Assembly (NCBI RefSeq): GCF_030369635.1
Contig: NZ_CP128474.1
Span: 186,001 to 250,000, forward strand
Source of the DNA: Microbacterium arborescens
GTDB taxonomy: Bacteria > Actinomycetota > Actinomycetes > Actinomycetales > Microbacteriaceae
Direction: 5' to 3'
Length of the DNA: 64,000 bases
The notes beneath the pieces are model-generated. The model was not told the origin of the DNA, did no database searches, and was given only the letters and a program-made list of their open reading frames with translations. Shown piece after piece: positions 1 through 7,462 of the stretch. Made by a program: the position numbers and the translations under genes. Position 1 is the first letter of the stretch, and each line of letters begins with the position of its first letter.

Positions 1-91
1 CGATCTGAAGAAGCGCGCCAAGGAACTCGGCATCTCGGGCTACTCCGGCAAGAAGAAGGCGCAGATCATCTCGATGCTGCGCAACCACTGA
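1..91 (+). CDS. C-terminal end of a SAP/Rho-N-like small protein (partial)
   Basis: Reading frame 2 is open from the window edge to a TGA at 89-91 and gives 29 residues ending in KKKAQIISMLRNH. The stretch has the look of a SAP or Rho-N-like helix-extended-loop-helix end (KKRAKELGISGYSGKKKAQI), a small nucleic-acid-binding fold found at the C-terminus of short actinobacterial proteins and of some Ku proteins. The gene begins outside the window, so the family cannot be settled. It ends one base before the topoisomerase start, which suggests co-transcription of two DNA-binding proteins. Confidence 0.7.
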   Translation, partial: DLKKRAKELGISGYSGKKKAQIISMLRNH

Positions 92-92
92 G

Positions 93-1055
93 GTGGCGCG
101 GCTCGTCCGGGTCCGGCCCGACGTCGATGCCGGCATCCGCCGCATCCGCGCGGGCAAGGGGTTCCGATACACGGATGCCGCGGGCGCGGCCATCGGCCGG
201 CGCGACCTCGCCCGCATCCGGACGATCGTCATCCCGCCGGCCTGGCAGGACGTGTGGATCTGCGCGGATCCGCAGGGCCACATCCAGGTCGTCGGCACCG
301 ACGACGCGGGACGCCGTCAGTACATCTACCACCCGGACTGGACACGCAGCCGCGACAAGGGCAAGTACGCTCGAGCGCTCCAGCTCGCGGAGTCGCTGCC
401 GCGCGCCCGGTCGCGGGCGACCGCGTCGTTGCGGCGGTCCGACCTCGACCGCGAGCGCGTCCTGGCGGCGGCGTTCCGACTGCTCGACCGCTCGGCGCTT
501 CGGATCGGGTCGCAGCGCTACCTCCTTCAGCACGGCAGCCGCGGACTGACGACGCTTCGACGTCGCGACGCTTCGGTGGCCGACGCCGTCGTCAGCCTGG
601 CCTTCTCGGGCAAGAGCGGGCAGCGGCAGGCGCTCGAGATCCCCGACCCCGATCTCGCCACGGCGATCATGCTCCTGATCGAGGGGCGGCCGTCGTCGCC
701 GCTGCTGGCATGGCAGCGGCAGCGGCGGCGGGTGCCGCTCACCCCGAACGACGTCAACGCGTATGTGCGTGCGCTGACGGGCGGTCCTTTCACCGCGAAG
801 GACTTCCGCACCCTCCGCGGCACCGTCGTCGCGGCGGAGGCTCTCGCTCGCATGGGCATCGCCGAGACCGCTCGCGCTGTCCATCAGGCTGAAGTCGAAG
901 CGGTGCGCGCCGCCGCGACGGCGCTGGGGAACACTCCCGCTGTTGCCCGCAGCTCGTACATCGACCCCCGCGTGTTCGAGCGCTACCGGTCGGGGATGCT
1001 GCTCGACACGACGGTCTCGCCCGAGTCCGCCATCCGTTCGCTCGTCCTCGGCTGA
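93..1055 (+). CDS. DNA topoisomerase IB (poxvirus-like)
   Basis: A 320-residue type IB topoisomerase, the usual size of bacterial poxvirus-like enzymes. It should nick one DNA strand through a 3'-phosphotyrosine, relax supercoils of either sign and reseal without ATP. The N-terminal part has the family signature IPPAWQDVWIC and the beta-rich DNA-clamp region; the catalytic domain carries basic residues around WTRSRDKGKYAR and, near the end, a conserved His (AVHQAE) followed by Tyr289 in SSYIDPRV, the expected nucleophile. The GTG start is one base after the stop of the preceding gene, so the pair is probably translationally coupled. A strong hairpin follows the stop. Confidence 0.93.
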   Translation: MARLVRVRPDVDAGIRRIRAGKGFRYTDAAGAAIGRRDLARIRTIVIPPAWQDVWICADPQGHIQVVGTDDAGRRQYIYHPDWTRSRDKGKYARALQLAESLPRARSRATASLRRSDLDRERVLAAAFRLLDRSALRIGSQRYLLQHGSRGLTTLRRRDASVADAVVSLAFSGKSGQRQALEIPDPDLATAIMLLIEGRPSSPLLAWQRQRRRVPLTPNDVNAYVRALTGGPFTAKDFRTLRGTVVAAEALARMGIAETARAVHQAEVEAVRAAATALGNTPAVARSSYIDPRVFERYRSGMLLDTTVSPESAIRSLVLG

Positions 1056-1080
1056 CCGTACAGCCTCGGCGCAACGCCGA

Positions 1081-1116
1081 AACGGCCCGGGTCGCACGAG
1101 GCGACGCCGGGCCGTT
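1081..1116. terminator. Bidirectional terminator between convergent genes
   Basis: Inverted repeat AACGGCCCGG / CCGGGCCGTT with an inner GTCGC / GCGAC arm, placed between the topoisomerase stop (1055) and the stop of the leftward transporter (1134). It lacks a long T tract, as usual in high-G+C actinobacteria. Confidence 0.7.
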
Positions 1117-1133
1117 CGAGAGAGCGCGACGCG

Positions 1134-2528
1134 TCAGCGGCGCGTGGTCTCTCCCGAGGTCAGGAGCGCGTCGGCCTTCGAGCTGAAGAACCGGGTCGCC
1201 CACATCATGACGGCGGCGAGGAACGCGAACAGTCCGAGCGACACCACGCCCCATGCTCCGCTCTCGGTCGGGACGGCCTCGTTGATCCCCGTGCGCATGA
1301 TCGGGGCGACGAAGCCGCCGAGGTTGCCGAGGGAGTTGATGAGGCCGATGCCGGCCGCGGCCGCGGCGCCGGTGAGGAACGAGGTCGGGAACGACCACGT
1401 GATGGGGCCCGTCGACAGGAACGCCGCGACCGCGACGGTGATCGCGATGATGCCGAGCAGGCCCTGGCCGTTGGCCCCGGCCCACGCCGACACGAGGATG
1501 GCCGATCCCGTCACGAGGAAGAACAGCGCACCCCAGACGCGACGGCGGCGCACGGTGTCGGCGTGCTTGCCGACGTAGTAGCAGGCGAACAGGCCGACCG
1601 CCCACGGGATGGCCGACACCAGACCGACCTGCCAGCCGACCGACTGGCCGATCAGGTTCGACACCTGCTGCGGCAGGTAGAACGTCGTGCCGTACACCGC
1701 GATCTGCAGGCAGAAGTAGATGACGGTGAAGTACCAGACCTTCCAGTTGATGAGCGCCGCGCCGATGCCGCGGGGACCATCCGACTCCTTCACGCTGTCT
1801 TCGTGCTCCATCACCGCCTTCAGCGCGGCCTTCTCCTCGTCGTCGAGGAACTTCGCCTTCTGCGGCGAATCGACGAGGAAGAACAGCGCGGCGATACCGG
1901 CGACGACGGCCATCATGCCCTCGACGAAGAACATCACCTGCCACCCGGCCCACGGGGTGACCTGGTCGCCGATGCTGATCAGGCCGCCCGAGAGGGGAGC
2001 GCCGAGCATCTGCGAGAACGGCTGCGCCAGGTAGAACAGCGCGAACATCTGCACGCGGCGCTTGTTGGGGAACCACTGCGCGAGGAACATGATGACGCCG
2101 GGGAACAGACCGGCCTCCGTGACGCCCAACAGGAAGCGCAGCACGATGAACATGGTCTCGCCGTTGACGAAGGCGAACAGCGAGGCGACGATTCCCCACG
2201 TCACCGCGATACGGGCGAGCCAGAAGCGCGCCCCGAACTTGTCGAGCAGCAGGTTCGAGGGGATCTCGAAGAGCGCGTATCCGATGAAGAAGATGCCGGC
2301 TCCGAGGGCGTACGCGCCCGCAGAGATGCCCCGGTCGACTTCGAGAGCGGATTCAGCGAACCCGACGTTCGTGCGGTCGAGGAACGCGACGAAGTACAGG
2401 ATGATGAGCATCGGCATGAGCCGGTAGGTGGCCTTCTTGATGCCGCTCGCCAGGTGCGGGCTGCTCAGCAGCTCATTCGCGACCGTGACGTTGGCCCGCG
2501 TCGCGGGACCGTAGTCCGATGAGGACAC
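1134..2528 (-). CDS. MFS transporter, anion:cation symporter (ACS) family
   Basis: A 464-residue integral membrane protein with about 12 hydrophobic segments. The N-terminal half shows the ACS pattern: YFVAFLDRTNVGFA in helix 1, an IPSNLLLDKFGARFWLARI loop, and RFLLGVTEAGLFPG in helix 4, as in tartrate, galactonate and phthalate carriers. It probably imports a sugar acid or similar organic anion with protons. It is the last gene of a leftward operon (isomerase, 3-HAD-like dehydrogenase, SDR, small membrane peptide, transporter) under a GntR-type operator, so it most likely brings in the substrate of that pathway. The exact ligand cannot be read from the sequence. Confidence 0.88.
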   Translation of the reverse strand: MSSSDYGPATRANVTVANELLSSPHLASGIKKATYRLMPMLIILYFVAFLDRTNVGFAESALEVDRGISAGAYALGAGIFFIGYALFEIPSNLLLDKFGARFWLARIAVTWGIVASLFAFVNGETMFIVLRFLLGVTEAGLFPGVIMFLAQWFPNKRRVQMFALFYLAQPFSQMLGAPLSGGLISIGDQVTPWAGWQVMFFVEGMMAVVAGIAALFFLVDSPQKAKFLDDEEKAALKAVMEHEDSVKESDGPRGIGAALINWKVWYFTVIYFCLQIAVYGTTFYLPQQVSNLIGQSVGWQVGLVSAIPWAVGLFACYYVGKHADTVRRRRVWGALFFLVTGSAILVSAWAGANGQGLLGIIAITVAVAAFLSTGPITWSFPTSFLTGAAAAAGIGLINSLGNLGGFVAPIMRTGINEAVPTESGAWGVVSLGLFAFLAAVMMWATRFFSSKADALLTSGETTRR

Positions 2529-2573
2529 AGTGACTCTCCTTCGAGTTCGTGTGAGGTGTGACGAGGTGGCGGC

Positions 2574-2675
2574 TCAGCCGCCGAGTGAGGGGATGATCAG
2601 GACGAGGCCGACGACCACGCAGATCACCCCGATGGCCAGGAACCCGAGGCGTCCGCGCGTCCAGTTGCGGTTCAC
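2574..2675 (-). CDS. 33-residue single-span membrane peptide next to the transporter
   Basis: A short frame between the SDR and the transporter, too small for most gene callers. It begins with GTG at 2675, 7 bases after the SDR stop; GAGG, part of which is the SDR stop codon, lies 5 bases upstream as a ribosome-binding site. The peptide has a basic N-terminus (MNRNWTRGRLGF) followed by one hydrophobic helix of about 17 residues (LAIGVICVVVGLVLIIP) and a short SLGG tail, a classic small inner-membrane protein with the charged end in the cytoplasm. I do not recognise a family. Its position directly before the MFS gene suggests a helper or stabiliser of that carrier. Confidence 0.6.
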   Translation of the reverse strand: MNRNWTRGRLGFLAIGVICVVVGLVLIIPSLGG

Positions 2676-2682
2676 GGGAGCC

Positions 2683-3453
2683 TCAGTGCATGTAGAGGCC
2701 GCCGTCGACGTTCAGGGTCTGGCCCGTCACGAATCCCGCGTCCTCGCTGATCAGATACGCCACGGCCGCGGCGATGTCGGTGGGCGTGCCGATGCGAGGC
2801 AGGACGCCGTCGGCGGCCATCGCCGTCTTGCGCTCCTCCGTCAGCGTGCCGCCCATGATGTCGGTGTCGATCGGGCCCGGCGAGATGACGTTCGCCGTGA
2901 TGCCGAGCGGTCCGAGCTCGCGTGCGACGGAGCGCATCAGACCGATCACCCCCGCCTTCGCCGCCGAGTAGGGCGTCTTCGAGAAGGTGCCGCCGCCGCG
3001 CTGCGCCGAGACGGACGAGATGCCCACCAGGCGGCCGACGCCGTTCGTGACGAGGGTGCGTGCAACGCGCTGGGTGACCCAGTGCACGCCGTCGAGGTTG
3101 ATCGATTCGACGCGGTGCCATTCCTCGGGGGTGACTTCGAGGTACGGCACGGGTGATGAGACGCCCGCGAAGTTCACGAGGGCGACGATCTGCGGCAGCG
3201 ACGCCTCGAGCGCGTCGATCGCGGCGACGGCCTGCTCGCGGTCGGCCACGTTCGCCCCGACGCCGACGGCCCGAACGCCGTGGGCCTCGGCAACCTCGGC
3301 GGCGGTCCGCTCGGCGGCCTGCGCGTCGACGTCGACGATGCCGATGTGCCAGCCGCGCTCGGCCAGGTGGAAGGCGGTCGTGCGGCCGATGCCCCGGGGG
3401 CTCGCGGCGCCGGTCAGGATGACGGTGCGTTCAGCGGGGAAGGCGGATGCCAT
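2683..3453 (-). CDS. SDR family NAD(P)-dependent oxidoreductase
   Basis: A 256-residue classical short-chain dehydrogenase. The Rossmann nucleotide-binding motif TGAASPRGIG is at residues 14-23, NFAG lies near residue 94, and the catalytic Tyr162 and Lys166 are in YSAAK with Ser in GISSVS. An Asp at the end of beta-2 (VDVD) points to NAD rather than NADP. It sits third in the leftward catabolic operon, 11 bases after the 3-HAD-like gene, so it probably oxidises a hydroxyl of a polyol or sugar-acid intermediate. Substrate not predictable. Confidence 0.9.
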   Translation of the reverse strand: MASAFPAERTVILTGAASPRGIGRTTAFHLAERGWHIGIVDVDAQAAERTAAEVAEAHGVRAVGVGANVADREQAVAAIDALEASLPQIVALVNFAGVSSPVPYLEVTPEEWHRVESINLDGVHWVTQRVARTLVTNGVGRLVGISSVSAQRGGGTFSKTPYSAAKAGVIGLMRSVARELGPLGITANVISPGPIDTDIMGGTLTEERKTAMAADGVLPRIGTPTDIAAAVAYLISEDAGFVTGQTLNVDGGLYMH

Positions 3454-3464
3454 GGCGGGTTCTC

Positions 3465-4436
3465 TCAGTCCTGTGCGGGGTGGATCGGGGCGGGGCCGAG
3501 CTCGTCGATGAGCTTCTTCATCGCGACGTACGCCTTGTTGCGGTAAGCGATGAGCTCCGGCGTGCGCTCGGCGGGCACGTCGAGGAAGCCGGCGCCCGAC
3601 TTCGTGCCGAGCTTGCCGGCCGACACGAGCTGATCGAGGATGGGCGGCGTCGCGAACCGCTCGGGGAACTCGGTCTGCAGCGACGCGTAGCAGAACGCGT
3701 ACACGTCGAGTCCGGCCATGTCGGCGATCGCGAAGGGTCCGAAGAACGGCAGGCGGAAGCCGAAGGTCGTGCGGACGATGGTGTCGATGTCCTCGGGAGT
3801 GGCCACGCCCTCCTCCACCAGTTGGGTCGCCTCGTGGAAGAGCGCGTACTGCAGGCGGTTGAGCACGAACCCGGTGGCATCCTTGACCCGCGCGGTCTCC
3901 TTGCCCGTCGCGGCGACGATGGCCTCGACGACGGGGAGCGCGGCCTCGTCCGTGCCGGCGTGGGGGATCAGCTCGACGCCCGGGATGAAGGGGGCGGGGT
4001 TGGAGAAGTGCACGCCGAGGAACCGGCCGGGGTTCGTCGCGGCCTCGGCGAGACGCCCGATGAGGATCGTCGAGGTGTTGCTGCCGATGATCGCGTCGGG
4101 CGCTGCCGCCGCCGAGATGCGGCGGAGGGTCGCGTGCTTGATCTCGATCTTTTCGGGCACGGCCTCTTCGATGAAGGACGCGCCGGCGACGGCATCCTCG
4201 ATCGTCATGGCGGTGACGCGGTCGGCGATGACAGCGTCGGCGTCGGCGGGGAAGAGCCCGTCGGCGGCGAACTGCGCGGCCTCGGCGATGAGGCGGTCGC
4301 GGTTGCCTCGGGCGACGTCGATGTCGACGTCGGCGATGCGCACGTCGGCGCCGGACAGGGCGAGCGACTGCGCGATGCCGCCGCCCATGTAGCCGCTTCC
4401 CACCACCGCGTACACGGGGCGTTCGTTCTCGGTCAT
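3465..4436 (-). CDS. 3-hydroxyacyl-CoA dehydrogenase family protein (possible sugar-acid dehydrogenase)
   Basis: A 323-residue protein starting at the ATG at 4436 (MTENERPVY); the frame is open further upstream but overlaps the next gene. GSGYMGGG at residues 13-20 is the dinucleotide motif, VHFSNPAPF holds the catalytic His of the HxxNP signature, and the C-terminal helical dimerisation domain follows. The length fits the short one-domain group that includes L-gulonate 3-dehydrogenase and lambda-crystallin as well as 3-hydroxybutyryl-CoA dehydrogenase. Because its neighbours are sugar enzymes and no acyl-CoA ligase or thiolase is near, oxidation of a 3-hydroxy sugar acid is more likely than fatty-acid metabolism; that is inference. 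Confidence 0.85.
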   Translation of the reverse strand: MTENERPVYAVVGSGYMGGGIAQSLALSGADVRIADVDIDVARGNRDRLIAEAAQFAADGLFPADADAVIADRVTAMTIEDAVAGASFIEEAVPEKIEIKHATLRRISAAAAPDAIIGSNTSTILIGRLAEAATNPGRFLGVHFSNPAPFIPGVELIPHAGTDEAALPVVEAIVAATGKETARVKDATGFVLNRLQYALFHEATQLVEEGVATPEDIDTIVRTTFGFRLPFFGPFAIADMAGLDVYAFCYASLQTEFPERFATPPILDQLVSAGKLGTKSGAGFLDVPAERTPELIAYRNKAYVAMKKLIDELGPAPIHPAQD

Positions 4437-4459
4437 GACGTTCTCCTCGTCGGTGTCGG

Positions 4460-5407
4460 TCAGGCTCCGGCGGTCGCCGGAAGCAGGGAGGTCAGGTAGT
4501 CGCGGTTGCGGGCGCAGACGCCGAGGCTGTCGCCGCCGTACTGCTCCATGAGGAAGGGGCCGCGGAACCCGAGTTCGAGCGCGCGGGCGACCATCGCCCG
4601 GTAGTTGATGAGGCCGAGCTCCATGCTCGTCGGCGTCGAGGTCTGCCAGCTGCCGTCGGCGGACTCGTCGCGTGCGTAGTTCTTCATGTGCCAGTAGTTG
4701 GCGTACGGCAGGGTCTTCTCGTGCATCTCGCGCCAGTCCTCGATGGGGCGGTGCAGGCGCACGAGGTTGCCGATGTCGGGGTTGAGGCCGACGTTGTCGA
4801 GCCCGATCTCCTCGATGAGGCGCACGGCGCTGTCGGCGGTGCCGAGATAGGTGTCCTCGTACATCTCGAGCGACATCGGCAGGCCGACGGATGCCGCGTG
4901 CTCGCCCAGTTCGCGCAGGCGCCGGACCGCGAGCGCGCGGGTGTCGGCGTCGTCCGGGTCGACGGGGCCCGGGGCCGTCCAGAACCACAGCGCGGCGCGC
5001 TGCGCGTCGCTGAAGGGCTGGTGGAGTCCCGTCGAGAACACGCTCATGCCGAGCTCGGCGGCCGCATCGATGGCGCGGTGCGCGTATGCGAGATTCTCTT
5101 CACCCTTGCCCGGCTGGATGACGCTCTGTCGCTGCACGTGCACCGAGACGAGCTCGACGCCGTGGCTCGTCGCGATCGACTTCAGCTCCGCGCGGCGGGA
5201 TGCGGTCAGTTCGGACGGGCGGATGTGGCTGTCCGCGATCTCGACCGCGGTGAAGCCGAGCCGTTCGACCTGCGAGAACACGTCGTTCCAGGTCTCGGCG
5301 TCGGCGTCGTGCAGACGCGTCCCGTCTGCGGCGACCGGTGCGAAACCGTGCATGCAGACGGCGATCGGGCCGGGCGTAGGGGCGGACGGGTGCGACGGTG
5401 CATTCAT
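4460..5407 (-). CDS. Sugar phosphate isomerase/epimerase, xylose-isomerase-like TIM barrel
   Basis: A 315-residue AP-endonuclease-2-type TIM barrel. Metal-binding and catalytic acids appear in the expected strands: LSLEMYED (Glu), GLNPDIGN (Asp), YWHMKNYARDE (His) and FLMEQYGGD (Glu). Family members interconvert ketose and aldose or epimerise ketoses (hydroxypyruvate isomerase, tagatose epimerase, 2-oxo-tetronate isomerase). It is the first gene of the leftward operon, and a TCCTATAGGA palindrome lies 45 bases upstream of its ATG. The protein should act on the imported sugar or sugar acid before or after the two dehydrogenases encoded downstream. Confidence 0.87.
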   Translation of the reverse strand: MNAPSHPSAPTPGPIAVCMHGFAPVAADGTRLHDADAETWNDVFSQVERLGFTAVEIADSHIRPSELTASRRAELKSIATSHGVELVSVHVQRQSVIQPGKGEENLAYAHRAIDAAAELGMSVFSTGLHQPFSDAQRAALWFWTAPGPVDPDDADTRALAVRRLRELGEHAASVGLPMSLEMYEDTYLGTADSAVRLIEEIGLDNVGLNPDIGNLVRLHRPIEDWREMHEKTLPYANYWHMKNYARDESADGSWQTSTPTSMELGLINYRAMVARALELGFRGPFLMEQYGGDSLGVCARNRDYLTSLLPATAGA

Positions 5408-5449
5408 GACGACTCCATTGGCGAGCGGGTCCGGTCGAGGACTCCCGTA

Positions 5450-5464
5450 GATCCTATAGGAAAT
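5450..5464 (-). promoter_or_regulatory. GntR-type operator, site 1
   Basis: GATCCTATAGGAAAT, with the perfect palindrome TCCTATAGGA at 5452-5461, upstream of the isomerase operon. The same 15 bases occur once more in the window, at 9223-9237, at a near-identical distance from the other operon of this cluster. The palindrome contains a TATAGG that could serve as a -10 element, so repressor binding would block the promoter. Confidence 0.75.
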
Positions 5465-5500
5465 AGAGAACGCTGCAAGAGCGAATTCCGGGCGACGACG

Positions 5501-6223
5501 TCAGGCTTGTTCGAGCCCGAGCGATCGCTGGCGCACCTGCTCGAGGTGGTGCAGCATCGACCGCTCCGGGGCGTCGGGGTCGTCGGTGGCGAAGGCGTCG
5601 ACGAGCGCCTCATGCTCGGCGATCGCCTCGCGCACGTCCGTCACGCCATGCCGGACCGACTGCCGCATCCGGTGCAGCTGGGCTCCGAGGGTCTCGGACA
5701 TCTCCGTCAGGTATCGATTGCCGCAGTGATCGAACACGACGCGGTGAAACGCCGCGTCGGCGACGAAGTAGGCCGCGGTCAGCTCGAGGTCGGGGGTGCC
5801 CGCGCTCAGGGCCTCGATGACACGCTTGCCGATGCTGCGATGCTCCTCCTCCGCGGCACGGAGCTCGTCGAGCATCTCGTCCGAGGCGGGTGTCGCGAGA
5901 CGCGTGGCGTGGGTCTCGAGCATGATCCGGGCGTCGAAGAGCTCGCGCAGCTGATCGAGTCCGAGGGGCGGGGCGACGCGGTAACCGCGCAGCGCCTCAC
6001 GCGTGACCAGACCGGTGCGCTCGAGCTGGACGAGCGCTTCGCGCACCGGGGTCTGCGACACGTCGAGCTGACGCGCGATCGTGTCGATCGACAGCCGGCG
6101 GCCCGGGACCGCCTCGCCGCTCAGCAGCAGCTGGAGAATGCGCTCGTAGACGTGGTCGCGCAGTCCTCGACGCTCGATCGTCGCATCGAGTCCCCGCAGG
6201 TTGCCGTCCCGTGATGCGGTCAT
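5501..6223 (-). CDS. GntR family (FadR/FCD subfamily) transcriptional regulator
   Basis: A 240-residue regulator starting at the ATG at 6223 (MTASRDGN); the longer upstream frame overlaps the TPI-like gene. An N-terminal winged helix-turn-helix (LSIDTIARQLDVSQTPVREALVQLERTGLV) is followed by an all-helical FCD ligand domain with metal-ligand candidates (FDARIMLETHATR, AAFHRVVFDHCGN, EHEALVDAF). FCD regulators typically bind sugar acids or organic acids and dissociate from palindromic sites. It is the last gene of the dihydroxyacetone-kinase-like operon and lies just before the isomerase operon; identical TCCTATAGGA sites upstream of both operons are its likely targets, including autoregulation. 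Confidence 0.9.
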   Translation of the reverse strand: MTASRDGNLRGLDATIERRGLRDHVYERILQLLLSGEAVPGRRLSIDTIARQLDVSQTPVREALVQLERTGLVTREALRGYRVAPPLGLDQLRELFDARIMLETHATRLATPASDEMLDELRAAEEEHRSIGKRVIEALSAGTPDLELTAAYFVADAAFHRVVFDHCGNRYLTEMSETLGAQLHRMRQSVRHGVTDVREAIAEHEALVDAFATDDPDAPERSMLHHLEQVRQRSLGLEQA

Positions 6224-6254
6224 CGTCCCTCTTCCGGTTCGCACGGCGCGCGCC

Positions 6255-6995
6255 TCACCCCGAGAGGGCGTCCACCTCATCGAGGATGTCACGAACTGCG
6301 CGCGGGTCGTGCGCGAACCGGCCGAGGAAGAGGCCGTCGACGTCGTCGGAGATCTGCGAGAGCAGTCCTGGTCCTGCGCTGCCGCCGTAGATGATCGAGA
6401 CCTCGCGATCGACAATGCCGGACTGGGCTCGCAGGCCCGAGCAGACCGCGCGGATGTGGTCGGGCGTCGCAGGTGCCGGAGCGCCGATCGCCCACAGCGG
6501 CTCGTAGGCGACGACGACCGCCCCGCGCACGCCCGCATCGTCGGCGTCCGCGAGGGCGCTGCGCACCTGGTCGGCGCACGTGGCGATCGCGGCGTCGATC
6601 CCCGCCTCGTCGTCCTCGCCGACGCAGACGACCGGGATGAGGCCGTTCCGGAGAGCTGCGTGGGTCTTGGCCGACACCACGGTCTCGGTCTCGCCGAACA
6701 TCCGGCGACGTTCGGCATGGCCGACCTCGGCGTAGCGGCATCCGAGCTCGGCGAGCACCGCTCCCGAGACCTCGCCGGTGTAGGCGCCGACATCGTGAAC
6801 GGCGATGTCCTGCGCCCCGACCGCCAGACGTCCTGCGAGCTCGAGCGCGCCGGGGATCGAGGGGAATTGAGGTGCGACGAAGGCGGTGACCCGGTCACGG
6901 GCGGGATGGTCGTCGAGGATCGCCGCGACCGCCGACACCCAGGTCAGCGTGCGGGCGTGCGAGAAATAGGTCTTGAGGCTCGCACCGATGATCAT
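6255..6995 (-). CDS. Triose-phosphate-isomerase-like protein, probable L-erythrulose-1-phosphate isomerase
   Basis: A 246-residue TIM-barrel protein with the full TPI catalytic set: Lys8 (GASLKTYF), His93 (EVGHAERR) and Glu165 (VAYEPLWAIG), plus the phosphate-binding YGGSAGP loop. The N-terminus carries SLKTY where glycolytic enzymes have the N-x-K of NWKMN, a change seen in the tetrulose-phosphate isomerases EryH and LerI. Its neighbours are an RpiB-like isomerase and a DhaK-DhaL kinase, the same trio used for L-erythrulose or erythritol catabolism in Brucella and Mycobacterium smegmatis. It should interconvert L-erythrulose 1-phosphate and D-erythrulose 4-phosphate; substrate is inferred from context. 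Confidence 0.85.
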   Translation of the reverse strand: MIIGASLKTYFSHARTLTWVSAVAAILDDHPARDRVTAFVAPQFPSIPGALELAGRLAVGAQDIAVHDVGAYTGEVSGAVLAELGCRYAEVGHAERRRMFGETETVVSAKTHAALRNGLIPVVCVGEDDEAGIDAAIATCADQVRSALADADDAGVRGAVVVAYEPLWAIGAPAPATPDHIRAVCSGLRAQSGIVDREVSIIYGGSAGPGLLSQISDDVDGLFLGRFAHDPRAVRDILDEVDALSG

Positions 6996-7005
6996 CGGGC
7001 GGTCC

Positions 7006-7461
7006 TCACCCCTCTTCGTACGCGCAGATCTCGCGCACCTTCTCGGCCGAGGCGCTCGAGGTGTCGAAGGTGTAGGTCAGCCATTCCGCAGCCAGACGTC
7101 GCGCCAGCTCGATCCCGACGACGCGCTGGCCCATGCACAGCACCTGCGCGTCGTTCGAGAGGATCGACCGCTCGACCGAGTAGGAGTCGTGCGCCGTGAC
7201 CGCGCGGATGCCGGTGACCTTGTTCGCGGCGATCGCGACACCGAGCCCGGTGCCGCAGATGAGGATCGCGCGATCGGCCTCGCCGTCGCGCACCCGCTCG
7301 GCGGCCGCGGTGGCGACCGCGGGGTAGTTGGTGTGGCTGTCGGCGTCCACGCCGACATCGATCACTTCGGCGACCAGGGGGTTCGCCTCCAGGTCGGCCT
7401 TGATGCGTTCCTTGTACTCGAAGCCGGCGTCATCCGAGCCGACGATCAGTCGCAGTGCCAT
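7006..7461 (-). CDS. RpiB/LacAB-family isomerase, probable D-erythrulose-4-phosphate isomerase
   Basis: A 151-residue RpiB-type sugar phosphate isomerase with the SDDAG N-terminus, the active-site Cys69 in [15 protein letters not shown] and His91 in AHDSYS. RpiB enzymes convert ribose and ribulose 5-phosphates, but close paralogues (EryI, DerI) convert D-erythrulose 4-phosphate to D-erythrose 4-phosphate. The start lies one base after the kinase stop, and the TPI-like gene follows 10 bases on, a tight operon that favours the tetrulose role. The product would enter the pentose phosphate pathway. Confidence 0.87.
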   Translation of the reverse strand: MALRLIVGSDDAGFEYKERIKADLEANPLVAEVIDVGVDADSHTNYPAVATAAAERVRDGEADRAILICGTGLGVAIAANKVTGIRAVTAHDSYSVERSILSNDAQVLCMGQRVVGIELARRLAAEWLTYTFDTSSASAEKVREICAYEEG

Positions 7462-7462
7462 G

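Noticed and set aside
4437..4988. N-terminal extension of the 3-HAD-like gene
   Set aside because: The extra frame overlaps the TIM-barrel gene and has no domain; the ATG at 4436 gives a normal Rossmann start.
6255..6995. Glycolytic tpiA
   Set aside because: The NWKMN-type start is replaced by SLKTY and the neighbours are tetrulose-type enzymes, so a specialised isomerase fits better.
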